Positions 26,975 through 36,999 of a stretch of DNA of 64,000 nucleotides are shown in pieces. Origin of the DNA: Neobacillus niacini (GTDB taxonomy: Bacteria > Bacillota > Bacilli > Bacillales > Cytobacillaceae); the NCBI RefSeq assembly GCF_000759675.1, contig NZ_BAWM01000098.1, positions 62,001 to 126,000 of the forward strand. The letters run 5' to 3'. Each line of letters opens with the position of its first letter. Position 1 is the stretch's first letter. Below the pieces are notes generated by a model that did no database searches, was not told the DNA's origin, and saw only the letters and a program-made list of their open reading frames with translations. Both the position numbers and the translations under genes were made by a program.

Positions 26975-27718
26975 TCAACCAAATCTCCCACCGGAGACGT
27001 GTAATATATCTCCCGAGATATAGGCAGCATCATCCGATGCGAAAAACAAAACTGCATTTGCTACATCTTCAGGTAATCCAATTCGTCGAATTGGTGTATC
27101 TTTCTTTTGCAGCTCTTTAATTTTTTCATATTTGGGATGATTTTTAAGCGCATCAGTTTCAATAAGTCCGGGTGCTACTGAATTGACATTAATGTTGTTT
27201 TTACCTAATTCTTTGGAAAGAGAGCGTGTTAGACCAATAATTCCTGCCTTGGCAGAAGAGTAGTTTGCTTGACCTGGATTTCCTAGATAAGCTCTCGAAG
27301 AAATATTAATAATTTTCCCGTAATTTTGTTCAACCATATAAGCAGAAGCATATTTGGAACATAGAAATGCACCTTTTAGGCAAACATCGATAACTTTATC
27401 CCAATCGTCCTCTTCCATGTCGTTGATCCTCGAATCTTTCAGAACACCAGCATTATTAACGAGAATGTCAATCTTCCCATATGCTTCAATTGTCTTTTCA
27501 ACAATATTTCTAGCATCCTCCCCTTTTGATACATCCCCTGCCACTGCAATTGCCTTTCCACCACCTTGGAGGATTTCCATAGCAGTTTCTTCACATGTTT
27601 CCTTATTCAAATCCGTTACGGTAACGAATGCACCTTCGTGTACCAATTTTTGAATAATAGACTTACCAATGCCTTTTCCTGAACCAGTAACAATGGCTAC
27701 TTTACCTTGAAATCTCAT
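26975..27718 (-). CDS. Short-chain dehydrogenase/reductase (probable 3-hydroxyacyl-CoA dehydrogenase)
   Basis: 247 residues, classical SDR: TGSGKGIG cofactor motif, NNAG, catalytic Ser in NISSRAY, YSSAKAG with the YxxxK pair, and a C-terminal GG. It resembles FabG-type enzymes. ATG at 27718 has GGAGGG 6 bp upstream. It lies between two acyl-CoA dehydrogenase genes and next to MaoC, which fits the third step of beta-oxidation; reduction of a 3-oxo group is also possible. Confidence 0.88.
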   Translation of the reverse strand: MRFQGKVAIVTGSGKGIGKSIIQKLVHEGAFVTVTDLNKETCEETAMEILQGGGKAIAVAGDVSKGEDARNIVEKTIEAYGKIDILVNNAGVLKDSRINDMEEDDWDKVIDVCLKGAFLCSKYASAYMVEQNYGKIINISSRAYLGNPGQANYSSAKAGIIGLTRSLSKELGKNNINVNSVAPGLIETDALKNHPKYEKIKELQKKDTPIRRIGLPEDVANAVLFFASDDAAYISGDILHVSGGRFG

Positions 27719-27873
27719 ATTTTCCCTCCATAACTTTGACCTATATTTTGGATTTTTCCTTGAGGTCAATAGATTAATATTTTTTCAATGGTTTAATTTC
27801 TTTCAAATAATTAAAGAGTAATAGATTACAGTCCAATTTCCCTTCAAGTGCTTAACTAATAGTTGTATATACA

Positions 27874-29016
27874 CTAATCTTTGAGAAGATATCCACCAAT
27901 AACTAGACGCTGAATCTCATTCGTCCCTTCATAAATCTGGGTGATCTTTGCATCTCTCATATAGCGTTCAACGGGATAATCCTTTGTGTATCCATATCCA
28001 CCAAATACTTGCACGGCTTCAATAGCTACTTCCATTGCGGTATCACCCGCAAACAGTTTGGACATTGCAGACTGAAGCCCATATGATATACCTTGATCCT
28101 CACGCCAAGCAGCTTGGTACGTCAGTAAACGGGACGCTTCGATTTTTGTAGCCATATCGGCTAATTTGAATTGGATGGCTTGAAGGCTGCTAATCGGTTT
28201 GCCAAATTGGACGCGTTCCTTCGCATAAGCGACAGCTTTATCAAATGATCCTTGAGCGATTCCCAACGCTTGTGAAGCGATCCCGTTACGACCACCGTCA
28301 AGGGTCATCATCGCAATCATGAACCCTTCTCCCACTTTACCCAATAGATTGTCCTTCGGTACGCGACAGTTCTCCATAATGACTTCTGTAGTGGATGAAG
28401 AACGAATGCCCAGCTTTTTCTCTTTCTTTCCTACGGAGAAACCAGGGAAGCTCCTATCCACAATAAACGCCGTAATGCCTTTATGCTTTAGGTCCGAGTT
28501 GGTCTGTGCGAATACGATATAGGTGTCGGCATAGCCTCCGTTGGTGATAAAAATCTTCGATCCATTCAAGACCCATTCATCACCTTCTAAAACGGCCTTT
28601 GTTTTCATCCCTCCGGCATCAGACCCGGAACCAGATTCCGTCAAGCAATATGCCCCCATGCTTCTACCTTCTGCCATGGCCCTCAAATATTTTTGCTTTT
28701 GTTGTTCTGTTCCAAACTTGTATACTGGCCATCCGGCTAACGATGTATGCGCGGAAAGGGTGACTCCAACGGAAGCATCAACCCTCGACAGTTCTTCTAC
28801 CGCGATTACATAGCTCAAGTAATCGGCACCTGCACCTCCGTACTCTTCCGGCCAAGGGATCCCGCATAAGCCAAGGTCCGCCATCTTATGCCAAATCTCC
28901 ATGTCAAAGGTTTCTTCTTCATCACGCTGTGCAGCAGTAGGTTCACATTCGTTTAATGCAAAATCGCGCACCATTTTTTGCATCATTTTATGTTCTTCAG
29001 ACAATAGGAAGTTCAT
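27874..29016 (-). CDS. Acyl-CoA dehydrogenase
   Basis: 380 residues, close to the length of short- and medium-chain acyl-CoA dehydrogenases. Motifs: [38 protein letters not shown], and [25 protein letters not shown] near the end, followed by [10 protein letters not shown] with the usual catalytic Glu of this subfamily. It is the first gene of the unit running to IclR. No copy of the shared promoter element is visible upstream, unlike the other catabolic units. Confidence 0.92.
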   Translation of the reverse strand: MNFLLSEEHKMMQKMVRDFALNECEPTAAQRDEEETFDMEIWHKMADLGLCGIPWPEEYGGAGADYLSYVIAVEELSRVDASVGVTLSAHTSLAGWPVYKFGTEQQKQKYLRAMAEGRSMGAYCLTESGSGSDAGGMKTKAVLEGDEWVLNGSKIFITNGGYADTYIVFAQTNSDLKHKGITAFIVDRSFPGFSVGKKEKKLGIRSSSTTEVIMENCRVPKDNLLGKVGEGFMIAMMTLDGGRNGIASQALGIAQGSFDKAVAYAKERVQFGKPISSLQAIQFKLADMATKIEASRLLTYQAAWREDQGISYGLQSAMSKLFAGDTAMEVAIEAVQVFGGYGYTKDYPVERYMRDAKITQIYEGTNEIQRLVIGGYLLKD

Positions 29017-29187
29017 TTTTACTACCCCTCATTTATAAATTTTTTCAAAAAATAAGTATTTAAAAATTCGCCAGAATAACAAGAAATTCTGTTAGATCTA
29101 GTGAAAATTTCGTAATTTGTGTTCATTTCAGGAATCAACCAATTACTAATCAGTAAATTTCTTAGTGCGATTTACTAGTAACTACTG

Positions 29188-29463
29188 CTAAACTGATTTG
29201 CATTGTCGAATAACAGGGATTGGTGCAGCACTACGTTTACCAGTCGAAGTAATAATAAATTCGAATCTGATTTCACCATCCACATCAATTTTCTCTCCCA
29301 CTTCGTAATTAGAAGAACTCTCACTTATGATTGGAATAAGTTTAATCATAGTCCCGTTTACTTTTATTAATTCATCAGCTTCAATAAATGAAATATTTAT
29401 ATTTTTCTGTAAATTGTAATCAAAATAAGATCTTATCTTATAAATTTCTCCTCTTATTTTCAT
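29188..29463 (-). CDS. Hypothetical protein, 91 residues
   Basis: ATG at 29463 follows AGGAG by 8 bp. The small protein is probably mostly beta strand, with a basic tail ending in IPVIRQCKSV. It lies directly downstream of a Spo0E-like gene on the same strand. No family recognised. Confidence 0.5.
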   Translation of the reverse strand: MKIRGEIYKIRSYFDYNLQKNINISFIEADELIKVNGTMIKLIPIISESSSNYEVGEKIDVDGEIRFEFIITSTGKRSAAPIPVIRQCKSV

Positions 29464-29515
29464 CCCACTCACTCCTAAAAAAAGATAACGTAGAAACCTT
29501 CTACTTAATTCGCTT

Positions 29516-29689
29516 CTATCTGATTAATCTTGGATATTTTATTCTCATGATTTCATTCAGCAATGAATCTAATTTTTGGCTGATTTCAATGGTTTTTTGA
29601 TCAGTTAATCCGTATTTTTTTCCTGAATTTTCTAATTCAAGTATTAATAGATTGTATTCATATTCATAATAATATTCTCTCGGCCCCAT
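29516..29689 (-). CDS. Spo0E-like sporulation regulatory phosphatase
   Basis: 57 residues starting at ATG 29689 with AGGAGG 7 bp upstream. The C-terminal half contains GLTDQKTIEISQKLDSLLNE, where SQKLD matches the SQELD signature of Spo0E-family aspartyl-phosphate phosphatases. These small helical-hairpin proteins dephosphorylate Spo0A-P and delay sporulation. It is not part of the catabolic island and fits a Bacillus-like host. Confidence 0.75.
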   Translation of the reverse strand: MGPREYYYEYEYNLLILELENSGKKYGLTDQKTIEISQKLDSLLNEIMRIKYPRLIR

Positions 29690-29827
29690 GATGCTGCCTC
29701 CTGTTGCTACTTAATTTCCTTACTATCTAATTCTACCAAAACAGTATTATGCTAAAAAATACCTCTATATAATAGAAGGAAAGATCCAAACTTTCGTTTT
29801 ATCTATAACCATTGTTTGTCCAACAGT

Positions 29828-30796
29828 TTAAACATGGGCAAGTACTTTTTTGAATTCTTCTGTAAGTAACGGAATCACTTCAAACAAGTCTCCAACAATT
29901 CCGTAGTCAGCCACCTGAAAAATAGGCGCTTCTGGATCTTTATTAATCGCCACAACAATTTTCGCGTTTGACATTCCTGCTAAATGTTGAATTGCACCTG
30001 AAATCCCACAAGCTATGTACAAATCGGGTGTAACAACTTTACCAGTCTGTCCAATTTGCAAAGAGTAATCACAATATTCAGCATCACATGCCCCTCGTGA
30101 TGCACCTACAGCACCATCAAGGATATCTGCTAGTTCTTGGAGTGGTTTAAAGCCATCTGCCGATTTAACCCCGCGACCACCAGATATGACTACTTTCGCT
30201 TCTGATAGGTCTACATCTCCTGTCGTTTTATGCACTACCTCTTTTACAATCGTCCGTAAGTCTTTGATTTCAACATGAAAATGCAAAATCTCAATCGTTC
30301 CGCTGATTTCTTCCACAGGTATATTATTCGGACGTACAGTTGCAAATGGGATGCCAGATACAACTTTCTTTTTTTCAAACGCCTTTCCGGAGTAAATAGG
30401 ACGAGTAAAGATTACATCACCATTATCAACCTGAACATCAATGACGTCGGATACAAGACCAAGTCCATAACGTGCAGCAATGCGTGGTGCAAGATCCTTC
30501 CCGATTGCAGTGTGCGGCATTAGAATCGCATCTGGCTGTACAACATCAATTACCTGTCGCAATGCTTGTGAATAAGCATCGGTTGTATACACATCTAATA
30601 CTTTGTTGCCAATAATATATATTTTTTTTGCGCCATGTTTCCCCAAGACATTTGCAAATTGATTCGCATCACTTCCTAAAGCGACAGCTATAATTTCCCC
30701 ACCTTCCGCAATGCGGTGCGCAGCAGTCAGCGCTTCGAGTGACACACTTCTTAAGTTTCCAGCTTTAGCTTCTGTCAATACAAGTACTTTTCTCAT
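29828..30796 (-). CDS. etfA: Electron transfer flavoprotein alpha subunit
   Basis: About 322 residues. The C-terminal FAD domain shows SGGRGVKSADGF, GASRGACDAEY, GQTGKVVTPDLYIACGISG and AGMSNAKIVVAINKD, the standard EtfA signature. ETF takes electrons from acyl-CoA dehydrogenases and passes them to the quinone pool. It follows etfB by 24 bp. GGAGG lies 4 bp before one ATG (30802) and 10 bp before the next (30796); I use the second. A dedicated ETF in a degradation island suits three local acyl-CoA dehydrogenases. Confidence 0.95.
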   Translation of the reverse strand: MRKVLVLTEAKAGNLRSVSLEALTAAHRIAEGGEIIAVALGSDANQFANVLGKHGAKKIYIIGNKVLDVYTTDAYSQALRQVIDVVQPDAILMPHTAIGKDLAPRIAARYGLGLVSDVIDVQVDNGDVIFTRPIYSGKAFEKKKVVSGIPFATVRPNNIPVEEISGTIEILHFHVEIKDLRTIVKEVVHKTTGDVDLSEAKVVISGGRGVKSADGFKPLQELADILDGAVGASRGACDAEYCDYSLQIGQTGKVVTPDLYIACGISGAIQHLAGMSNAKIVVAINKDPEAPIFQVADYGIVGDLFEVIPLLTEEFKKVLAHV

Positions 30797-30820
30797 ATTC
30801 ATTCGTCCTCCATTATTTGG

Positions 30821-31585
30821 TTATAGTACCTTCGCTTCACTATGGAGAAGATTTGCTATTTCAGTTACTTGATCCTTTAAGTCTCCATTTAAGATACGTC
30901 CAGCATTTTTTTTGGGTGGGAAATACGTTTCCATCACAGTTGTTTTTGCTTTTATATCATCATCGAAATCCAAATCGTCAATCTTTAATCGTTCAATTGG
31001 TTTTTTCTTTGCTTTCATGATGCCAGGTAGTGATGGATAACGTGGTTCATTTAAGCCTTGTTGTGTCGTTACAAGTACTGGTAGTGAAACTTCCACCAAC
31101 TCTTTATCCCCTTCCGCATCCCGCTCGATTATGGCAGTTTCACCATTAATCTCCATATAAGTAATGGTTGTTACTTGTGCAATATTAAGTTCTTCAGCAA
31201 GGCGAGGTCCTACTTGTCCAGAACCATAATCCACTCCTAAATTACCACTTAAAATTAGATCAAATTCTCTACCTTTAACTACGGCTGCCAGAACTTTGGC
31301 AATGCTGTACTCATCTAAATCCTGGTCTTCACCATCTATAATGATTGCTTTGTCTGCACCCATAGCTAGGGCAGTTCGGAGAGCATTTTCTGCACGTTCT
31401 GGCCCGATTGTGATAACCGTCACTTCGCCACCATGCAAATCACGTAATTTTATTGCTTCTTCAATCGCAAATTCATCGTAGGGATTAATAATGAAATTGA
31501 CGCCATCTTCGTTAATGATGCCTTTTTGAAGAATTATTTTTTCTTCCGTATCAAACGTTTGTTTTATTAATACTAAAATGTTCAT
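30821..31585 (-). CDS. etfB: Electron transfer flavoprotein beta subunit
   Basis: 254 residues. MNILVLIKQTFDTEEKI at the start and VNFIINPYDEFAIEEA, GPERAENALRTALAMGADKAI, and LGVDYGSGQVGPRLAEEL are typical EtfB blocks (AMP and FAD contact regions). ATG at 31585 is chosen because GAAAGGAA precedes it. It is the first gene of the etfBA pair and is headed by promoter-element copy 2. Confidence 0.95.
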   Translation of the reverse strand: MNILVLIKQTFDTEEKIILQKGIINEDGVNFIINPYDEFAIEEAIKLRDLHGGEVTVITIGPERAENALRTALAMGADKAIIIDGEDQDLDEYSIAKVLAAVVKGREFDLILSGNLGVDYGSGQVGPRLAEELNIAQVTTITYMEINGETAIIERDAEGDKELVEVSLPVLVTTQQGLNEPRYPSLPGIMKAKKKPIERLKIDDLDFDDDIKAKTTVMETYFPPKKNAGRILNGDLKDQVTEIANLLHSEAKVL

Positions 31586-31782
31586 TTTGTCTGATTCCTT
31601 TCTTAACAAACTTTTTTCAACAACACTATTAATCTGTATAAATTAGCAAGACTCAAATAATTTAAGATTCTTGTATATTCCCTTGTCTATTATTAAAATA
31701 AAGAAATTAATATATTTTCCCCTTTTTCTGGTATTAGTGGGTTTATCTATTGAAAAATAATTCATTTAGTTTCAAAATAGTA

Positions 31783-31863
31783 TGAATCTTAATATTAATA
31801 ATAGTTTTATAATATATTTTTTTAAAGTTTAGAAATTTGAAGGTGTGTTAAGTAAATATTAAT
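31783..31863 (-). promoter_or_regulatory. Shared bipartite promoter element, copy 2 (etfBA)
   Basis: GAATCTTAATATTAATAATAG at the left and AAGGTGTGTTAAGTAAATAT at the right, 58 bp between block starts. It begins about 200 bp upstream of etfB. The right block is one of the more diverged (GTGT instead of GTAC). Confidence 0.7.
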
Positions 31864-31953
31864 TGGCTGCTTTCCCGTTATCGTAATATATTTCATGTCC
31901 ACAAATCCGACGAATCTCCTGCTACTGGATGACTCTTTTTACAATATAAAAAA

Positions 31954-31998
31954 AACCAAACGCTCATAGAATTTATTAAATTCTATGAGCGTTTGGTT
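31954..31998 (-). terminator. Perfect 22-bp hairpin terminator
   Basis: Arms 31954-31975 and 31977-31998 are perfectly complementary with a 1-nt centre, and a T run follows on the minus strand. It ends the 97-codon gene at 32031-32324. Confidence 0.9.
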
Positions 31999-32030
31999 AC
32001 TGAAAGATTTATTAGTGATACTCATAAACT

Positions 32031-32324
32031 TTACAACTTAATAATATAATCCCATTTTAATACACAAAAAAAGGCATCGTGTTGTTTTAAAAATGTGGAA
32101 GTTGGACTCACCCAACGTTCATATTCAGAACGAACAATAAAAGTAACATCATAATCAAAATATTTACAAGACCAATATGATCCATAGTGATGAGTAATGA
32201 TTTTTTGTTTAATGTCCTTCACATTATATCCATGCGATTTCAATTGATCATTAAAAACGTCCCAAGATTCCTCTATATACTTTGAAAAAAGGTAGTGGGA
32301 ATTCTCACTAGCATAGTTGTACAT
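32031..32324 (-). CDS. Hypothetical protein, 97 residues
   Basis: Soluble, rich in aromatic residues (Tyr, Trp, Phe), with HYGSYWSCKYFDYD in the centre. It has its own strong terminator. No ribosome binding site as clear as its neighbours' is visible, and no family is recognised. The 259 bp upstream to the ligase gene hold nothing I can identify. Confidence 0.45.
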   Translation of the reverse strand: MYNYASENSHYLFSKYIEESWDVFNDQLKSHGYNVKDIKQKIITHHYGSYWSCKYFDYDVTFIVRSEYERWVSPTSTFLKQHDAFFCVLKWDYIIKL

Positions 32325-32583
32325 AATTCGTATAGAGGCATTTTTTCCATTGCCATTTTTATTTATTCTAGACCCTAGATGTTATCTAATTAAGACCAGA
32401 ACAAACTCAAGTGAAATGAAAGAGACATAGTTAACAATTCAGTCCGGATTATTTATGTATTTCCTCAGATGATCAAATAATCAAGATTTTTATCTACAAT
32501 TATTTTTATCTTTTCATTTTAGCCTTTGAAAATAATGCCAATCGCTGCACAATTATTTTAAACGATATTATTTCTGATAATCC

Positions 32584-34215
32584 TTACTGTTTATTTTTCT
32601 CAACATCTTCATCCTTTAATTGTCGGCGGAGAATTTTACCAACGGCTGTTTTCGGAAGAGACTCTCTAAATTCAATGATGCGTGGAACTTTATATCTAGT
32701 TAAACGTTCTCTGCACCAGTTCTGCAGTTCTTCTTCAGATAACGTGGCTCCTTTCTTAAGAACGATGGCCGCTTTAATCGTTTCCCCACGATACGAGTCT
32801 GGAACACCGTATACACCCGCTTCTAATACTGCCGGATGCTGATATATTACTTCTTCCACTTCTGCTGGATAAACATTAAAGCCTCCCGTGATGATCATCT
32901 CTTTTTTTCTGCCGACAATATAGAAATAGCCATCACTGTCCATTTTTCCGATATCACCCGTATGCAGCCAGCCATTACGAATGGTATTTTCCGTTTCTAC
33001 TGGATTCTTCCAGTATCCCTTTGTGACGATTGGTCCCTTTACAACGATCTCACCGGGCTCACCAATTGGCATTTCCATCGTTCCAGTTGCGATATCAACA
33101 ATTTTAACTTCTAAATTAGCCATTGGAATACCCGTACTTCCTACTTTTCTTAATCCTGTTATTGGGTTTCGAGTTACCCCAGCAGTCGCTTCCGATAATC
33201 CCCATGTTTCCACCATCGGGGCTCCCGTGATTTCTTCAAACTTTTTAATCACTTCAATTGGTAATGGGGCTGAGCCACAAATACAATATTGAAAACAGGT
33301 TAAGTCATCTTTCTTTAAGTCCGGATGATTTAATAATGCTATATACATAGTAGGGGAACCGTAGAAAATGGTCGGTCTCTGTTTACGAATCATTTCTAAA
33401 ATGTAATTCATATCAAATTTATCAATAAGATAAAGACGTGCACCAATAAAAATAGCTTCAAGTAAACAGTACAATCCCATGGTATGATAGAGTGGAGCAA
33501 AACCAAGGTTGCAATGTTCACCTTTCTCAAACACCCTATAAAGACCCGAACCATAACCTATATATTGCATTGAGATCATGTTTGAGTGTGAAATCATAAC
33601 TCCCTTTGGACGGCCAGTTGTACCACTTGTAAACGCTAAAAATGCTATGTCTTCCGATTGAACGTCTCTAAATAGAAGTTCTGTGGTCTCAGTGGCAATC
33701 CAGTGATGTAAATTATCTTCTTCCTGTATTTCCTGATCTGCCGTAATAAATATAACTTCATTGGACAACCCGATTTTCTCAAGCTTCTCTTTCTGGTCTC
33801 GGAAGGCCACTATACCTTTTGACTCCGAATTTCGTAAGATATGATCCAATTCTGCCGGCTGATAATGAGGATTAACCTGAACAACGACACCGCCTAACCG
33901 TAGAATGGAAAAGAAAGCAATCACATATTCAATACAATTAGGCAACATGACCGATATGGAGTCACCCTTGCGAAATCCCCGCTTATAGAGAGCTGTGGCT
34001 ACACGTTCGCAAATATTTTTCAACTCGAAAAAGGTTAGTTCTCTCTCTCCATCAACGACTGCAATTTTATTTGGATACTTGTATGCTGACTTTTCCAGAA
34101 TATCAAATATCGTAATAGATGGTATTTCAATATGATGCGGATCTCCTTCTGGATAAGATGCAAGCCATGGTTTAATTAAATAAATAGAGCCTTTATTCTG
34201 AATTTCGTTACTCAT
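32584..34215 (-). CDS. Acyl-CoA synthetase / AMP-forming CoA ligase (paralogue A)
   Basis: 543 residues of the ANL superfamily. It activates a carboxylate with ATP to an acyl-AMP and then acyl-CoA. Motifs: P-loop FTSGTTGRPKG (about residues 190-200), GLSEATAG, the hinge GYFYIVGRKKEMIITGG, and the C-terminal catalytic Lys in PKTAVGKILRRQL. GAGGTG precedes ATG. Long identical stretches are shared with the ligase at 44146-45777, so this is a recent duplicate. Promoter-element copy 3 lies about 160 bp upstream. Confidence 0.93.
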   Translation of the reverse strand: MSNEIQNKGSIYLIKPWLASYPEGDPHHIEIPSITIFDILEKSAYKYPNKIAVVDGERELTFFELKNICERVATALYKRGFRKGDSISVMLPNCIEYVIAFFSILRLGGVVVQVNPHYQPAELDHILRNSESKGIVAFRDQKEKLEKIGLSNEVIFITADQEIQEEDNLHHWIATETTELLFRDVQSEDIAFLAFTSGTTGRPKGVMISHSNMISMQYIGYGSGLYRVFEKGEHCNLGFAPLYHTMGLYCLLEAIFIGARLYLIDKFDMNYILEMIRKQRPTIFYGSPTMYIALLNHPDLKKDDLTCFQYCICGSAPLPIEVIKKFEEITGAPMVETWGLSEATAGVTRNPITGLRKVGSTGIPMANLEVKIVDIATGTMEMPIGEPGEIVVKGPIVTKGYWKNPVETENTIRNGWLHTGDIGKMDSDGYFYIVGRKKEMIITGGFNVYPAEVEEVIYQHPAVLEAGVYGVPDSYRGETIKAAIVLKKGATLSEEELQNWCRERLTRYKVPRIIEFRESLPKTAVGKILRRQLKDEDVEKNKQ

Positions 34216-34375
34216 AAATACACCTCAATATCTTATTATTTTCATTCATATGGATTCAAGAGGCCTAAACCTTGTAAGCGCTATCATTTTTTAACCAAGA
34301 ACAATTCCTTTTTATCCCTAACTTCCCCCTCTTTTTCTTATTGAAAAGATTGTTTAATTAAATTTGGAATTGAAC

Positions 34376-34456
34376 GAATCTTTATAATAGTATGATATTT
34401 ATATTTTATAATTTAATAAAGATTTAAAATCAAAAGGTACGTTTAGAAAATTTTAA
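34376..34456 (-). promoter_or_regulatory. Shared bipartite promoter element, copy 3 (ligase A)
   Basis: GAATCTTTATAATAGTATGATA at the left and AAAAGGTACGTTTAGAAAAT at the right, 60 bp between block starts. Confidence 0.75.
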
Positions 34457-34583
34457 GGATAATTTTTCATTATGTAAGAATTAGTAAAAACCAAAAAAAT
34501 TTGTCTTTTAGATTAGAATAGAAACTGTGCGTATTTGTGTTCAATCCAGCTGGAAAATTATTTTATATTGAACAAGATGAATA

Positions 34584-34614
34584 AAAGCTAGTAACGTTAT
34601 CCATTACTAGCTTT
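34584..34614 (-). terminator. Terminator of the metallo-beta-lactamase-fold hydrolase gene
   Basis: AAAGCTAGTAA pairs perfectly with TTACTAGCTTT across a 9-nt loop, and TTTTATT follows on the minus strand. Confidence 0.85.
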
Positions 34615-34634
34615 AGTCTTGTTTAATAAAGGCC

Positions 34635-35615
34635 TCAGATTTGTGTATAGTGCCATACTCCATATATTAGCTCTTTCTTAACTTTGTTCGACACTTCCAA
34701 ATAGTCCACATGACCAATTATTTCGGACATTACTAAATCAAACTCTCTTTGATACTTATCCTTATAATAGGTTCGTGCAAGGTGGTCAGCTGTTGAAATC
34801 CCAGCTACGATTAAGTTTAAAATTCGATCTGATTTTTGATATATTTTCTTCAGTCTTGTAGTAATTAAGTCTTTAGGATTGGAGATTGGTCGTCCATGTC
34901 CAGGGAATACAGATTCTATATCGAGATTTAGACATTTTTCAAGTGATTGAATATATTCAACTAAGGTAAATATCCGTGTTCCATTTCTATCAGGTTCAAC
35001 TAATGCATTACTAGATATATGCCCAATAAGATGGTCCCCTCCAATGAGCCATTTTTCCTTTTGATTATAAAATGCTAAGTGATCAGGTGAATGTCCTGGT
35101 GTTTCTATAACTTGTAATCCTGATATGGTATTTGATTCATTAAGCGGGATAATGTCGGAATGAATGGTATAATTTTCTCTTTCCTTTAACTCGATTTTTA
35201 ATCTTTCAATGTTTTGTATTCCAGTATCACCACATCCCATTTCATGATAAAGTTGTTTATAGAACTCTATCCATAATGAATGAAATTCTTTATCCCTTTT
35301 CAATCGTGGGATGGATTCTGAATGTGCAAAGACAGGGATTTCTCTTATTGAAAGAATACGATTTATTAATCCAATATGGTCTTCGTGCGAATGGGTAAGA
35401 ATGATTTTGCTTATATCATTTAGAGTAAAACCATTCTCAGATAAAGTTTTGTTACATTGTTCCCAACACTTATTAGAATCCAGACCTGCATCAATTAACG
35501 AAAGGGAATTGCCATCCTCCCATAAATAAAAATTAAAACTCTTAACGCTGTACTTTGTAGGAACTGTAATCGGATAAACTGAAAATCCTTTTTTTAAACC
35601 AGTCAATGGACTCAC
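34635..35615 (-). CDS. Metallo-beta-lactamase-fold hydrolase with intact metal site
   Basis: 326 residues. The first metal motif is complete ([10 protein letters not shown]), followed by [21 protein letters not shown] and VFPGHGRPI, so both zinc sites are present. The family includes glyoxalase II and thioesterase- or lactonase-like hydrolases. The C-terminal block ([15 protein letters not shown]) is family-specific and its counterpart survives as a remnant at 60358-60540. The start is uncertain: GTG at 35615 is very near AAGGGA, and the frame continues upstream into the thiolase remnant. It appears to be driven by promoter-element copy 4. Confidence 0.8.
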   Translation of the reverse strand: MSPLTGLKKGFSVYPITVPTKYSVKSFNFYLWEDGNSLSLIDAGLDSNKCWEQCNKTLSENGFTLNDISKIILTHSHEDHIGLINRILSIREIPVFAHSESIPRLKRDKEFHSLWIEFYKQLYHEMGCGDTGIQNIERLKIELKERENYTIHSDIIPLNESNTISGLQVIETPGHSPDHLAFYNQKEKWLIGGDHLIGHISSNALVEPDRNGTRIFTLVEYIQSLEKCLNLDIESVFPGHGRPISNPKDLITTRLKKIYQKSDRILNLIVAGISTADHLARTYYKDKYQREFDLVMSEIIGHVDYLEVSNKVKKELIYGVWHYTQI

Positions 35616-35689
35616 TTCCCTTGATGATAGGTTGATGGGGCATAGAAATATAATATGGATTAATATCGTTTTTTCTAACTCTACAGTTT

Positions 35690-35845
35690 GTATTGCAATA
35701 AAACAGTGCAGTTGAACCCGAAGAACAGTTGTTATTGATATTAAATATCGGGATCCCTGTCATCCCCACCCTATATAATGCTTTTTGACCACACGTGCTG
35801 TCACCATAAATGTAACTTGCATACGCCTTTTGAATTTCGGAATCT
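35690..35845 (-). pseudogene. Internal fragment of an SCP-x-type thiolase gene
   Basis: The minus strand reads [20 protein letters not shown] and then [20 protein letters not shown], nearly identical to residues about 25-70 of the intact thiolase at 58842-60020. The first 25 or so codons are missing at the junction with element copy 4. A one-base shift follows SGSTAL, after which homology fades into the start of the hydrolase gene. It is a clear duplicate-derived remnant. Confidence 0.88.
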
Positions 35846-35919
35846 TTATAATAATGATAATTTTATGATTTAAAATAATAAAGTTTAGATATTAAAAGGT
35901 GCGTTAAGAAAATATTAAT
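35839..35919 (-). promoter_or_regulatory. Shared bipartite promoter element, copy 4 (fused to thiolase remnant)
   Basis: GAATCTTTATAATAATGATAA at the left and TAAAAGGTGCGTTAAGAAAA at the right. The left end shares GAAT with the truncated thiolase, so the deletion joint falls exactly at the edge of the element. Downstream is the metallo-beta-lactamase-fold hydrolase. Confidence 0.75.
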
Positions 35920-36029
35920 CGTTACTTTTAGGTAGGGATGATCCTAAAGACATTATAAAAAAAATTCTAAATTAAAATAATTTTATGTGTATCCATGCCC
36001 TTCGTTTCGATCTGATACAATAAAAATAA

Positions 36030-36059
36030 GAAGGAATCCACTTATTAGTGAACCCCTTC
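36030..36059 (-). terminator. Terminator of the SDR gene (AAGGGATTCACT family)
   Basis: GAAGGAATCCACT pairs with AGTGAACCCCTTC with two mismatches. The stem is related in sequence to those at 38053, 55813 and 62812. Confidence 0.65.
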
Positions 36060-36074
36060 ATTTGTTTTTTCGTC

Positions 36075-36827
36075 CTATTTAAAAGATGCATATCCATCAT
36101 CAACCAAAATCGTGCTTCCATTAATCGCAAGTGCTTCTTCTGATGCTAAAAATGCAACAACATTCGCGATGTGTAATGGTGGAGTGAATGCTTTCGTCAT
36201 TTGTTTATGTGTGAATTCGCTCTCACGACCTATTGCTCTAACAGGATCGTAAATTGGCGTATCGACTACACCAGGAGCGACACCGACTACTCGAATGCCA
36301 TATGGCGCCAATTCTAACGCAGCTGTTTGCGTCATTAATCTCACTGCACCCTTGGATGCATTATAACTAAAGGTATTGGCATTCGCTAAAAATCCAAATA
36401 CTGAGGATGAATTAATAATCGTCCCATGAATCCCTAACTCACGCATTTTCCTGCCTGCAAGTGTAATTCCATAATAGACTCCATCTTGGTTCACTTTGAT
36501 AATCTTTTCATAAGTTTCTGGATCTAGGTCAAGTAAAGGTTTTCCAAATGCAATCCCCGCGTTATTAAAGATGGTATCGATTCGGCCATAGGTCTCAACT
36601 GTAAAATTCACCATATCTTCAACCTGTTGGAAGTCGGTTACATCTACTTTTTTAAATACAGCTTCTCCACCTATTTCTATGAGCATTTTAACCGTTTCAA
36701 TTCCTGCTGTTTCATTAAAATCTGCTACAACGACTTTGGCACCTTCATCGACAAATTTAAGACAAGTTGCCCTTCCAATTCCACTTCCTCCACCCGTAAT
36801 AACTGCCACTTTATCCTTTAGTCTCAT
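36075..36827 (-). CDS. Short-chain dehydrogenase/reductase
   Basis: 250 residues. Classical motifs: TGGGSGIG, NNAG, NSSSVFG with catalytic Ser, YNASKGA, and PGVVDTPIYDP. ATG at 36827 has AAGGAGT 7 bp upstream; a GTG nine bases earlier would overlap that site. It is divergent from the LysR-type regulator with promoter-element copy 5 in between, and ends at a terminator, so it is a single-gene unit. It probably oxidises a hydroxyl of a pathway intermediate; the substrate is unknown. Confidence 0.88.
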   Translation of the reverse strand: MRLKDKVAVITGGGSGIGRATCLKFVDEGAKVVVADFNETAGIETVKMLIEIGGEAVFKKVDVTDFQQVEDMVNFTVETYGRIDTIFNNAGIAFGKPLLDLDPETYEKIIKVNQDGVYYGITLAGRKMRELGIHGTIINSSSVFGFLANANTFSYNASKGAVRLMTQTAALELAPYGIRVVGVAPGVVDTPIYDPVRAIGRESEFTHKQMTKAFTPPLHIANVVAFLASEEALAINGSTILVDDGYASFK

Positions 36828-36920
36828 TTTGGCCACTCCTTAATCTAAATTTTTCATAAGAATTATATTCTTTTAAGACATGAAGTCTGAAGGAAAATTC
36901 TAAGATTCAAATTGATATCT

Positions 36921-36999
36921 ACCTTTACATTTATGATAATTTTATAATATACTTTTTTAAAGTTTAGATATTAAAAGTTACCTTAAGTAATTATTAATG
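36921..36999 (-). promoter_or_regulatory. Shared bipartite promoter element, copy 5 (SDR / LysR divergent region)
   Basis: CTTTACATTTATGATAATTTT at the left and TAAAAGTTACCTTAAGTAAT at the right. It lies between the SDR and the LysR-type regulator, 78 bp from the LysR start. Confidence 0.7.

Noticed and set aside
31864-31953. Possible coding remnant between element copy 2 and the hairpin
   Set aside because: The minus-strand frames give short peptides that I cannot match to any neighbouring gene.
32836-33292. Plus-strand reading frames inside the ligase genes
   Set aside because: They mirror each other in both ligase paralogues only because the genes are duplicates, and lack start signals.
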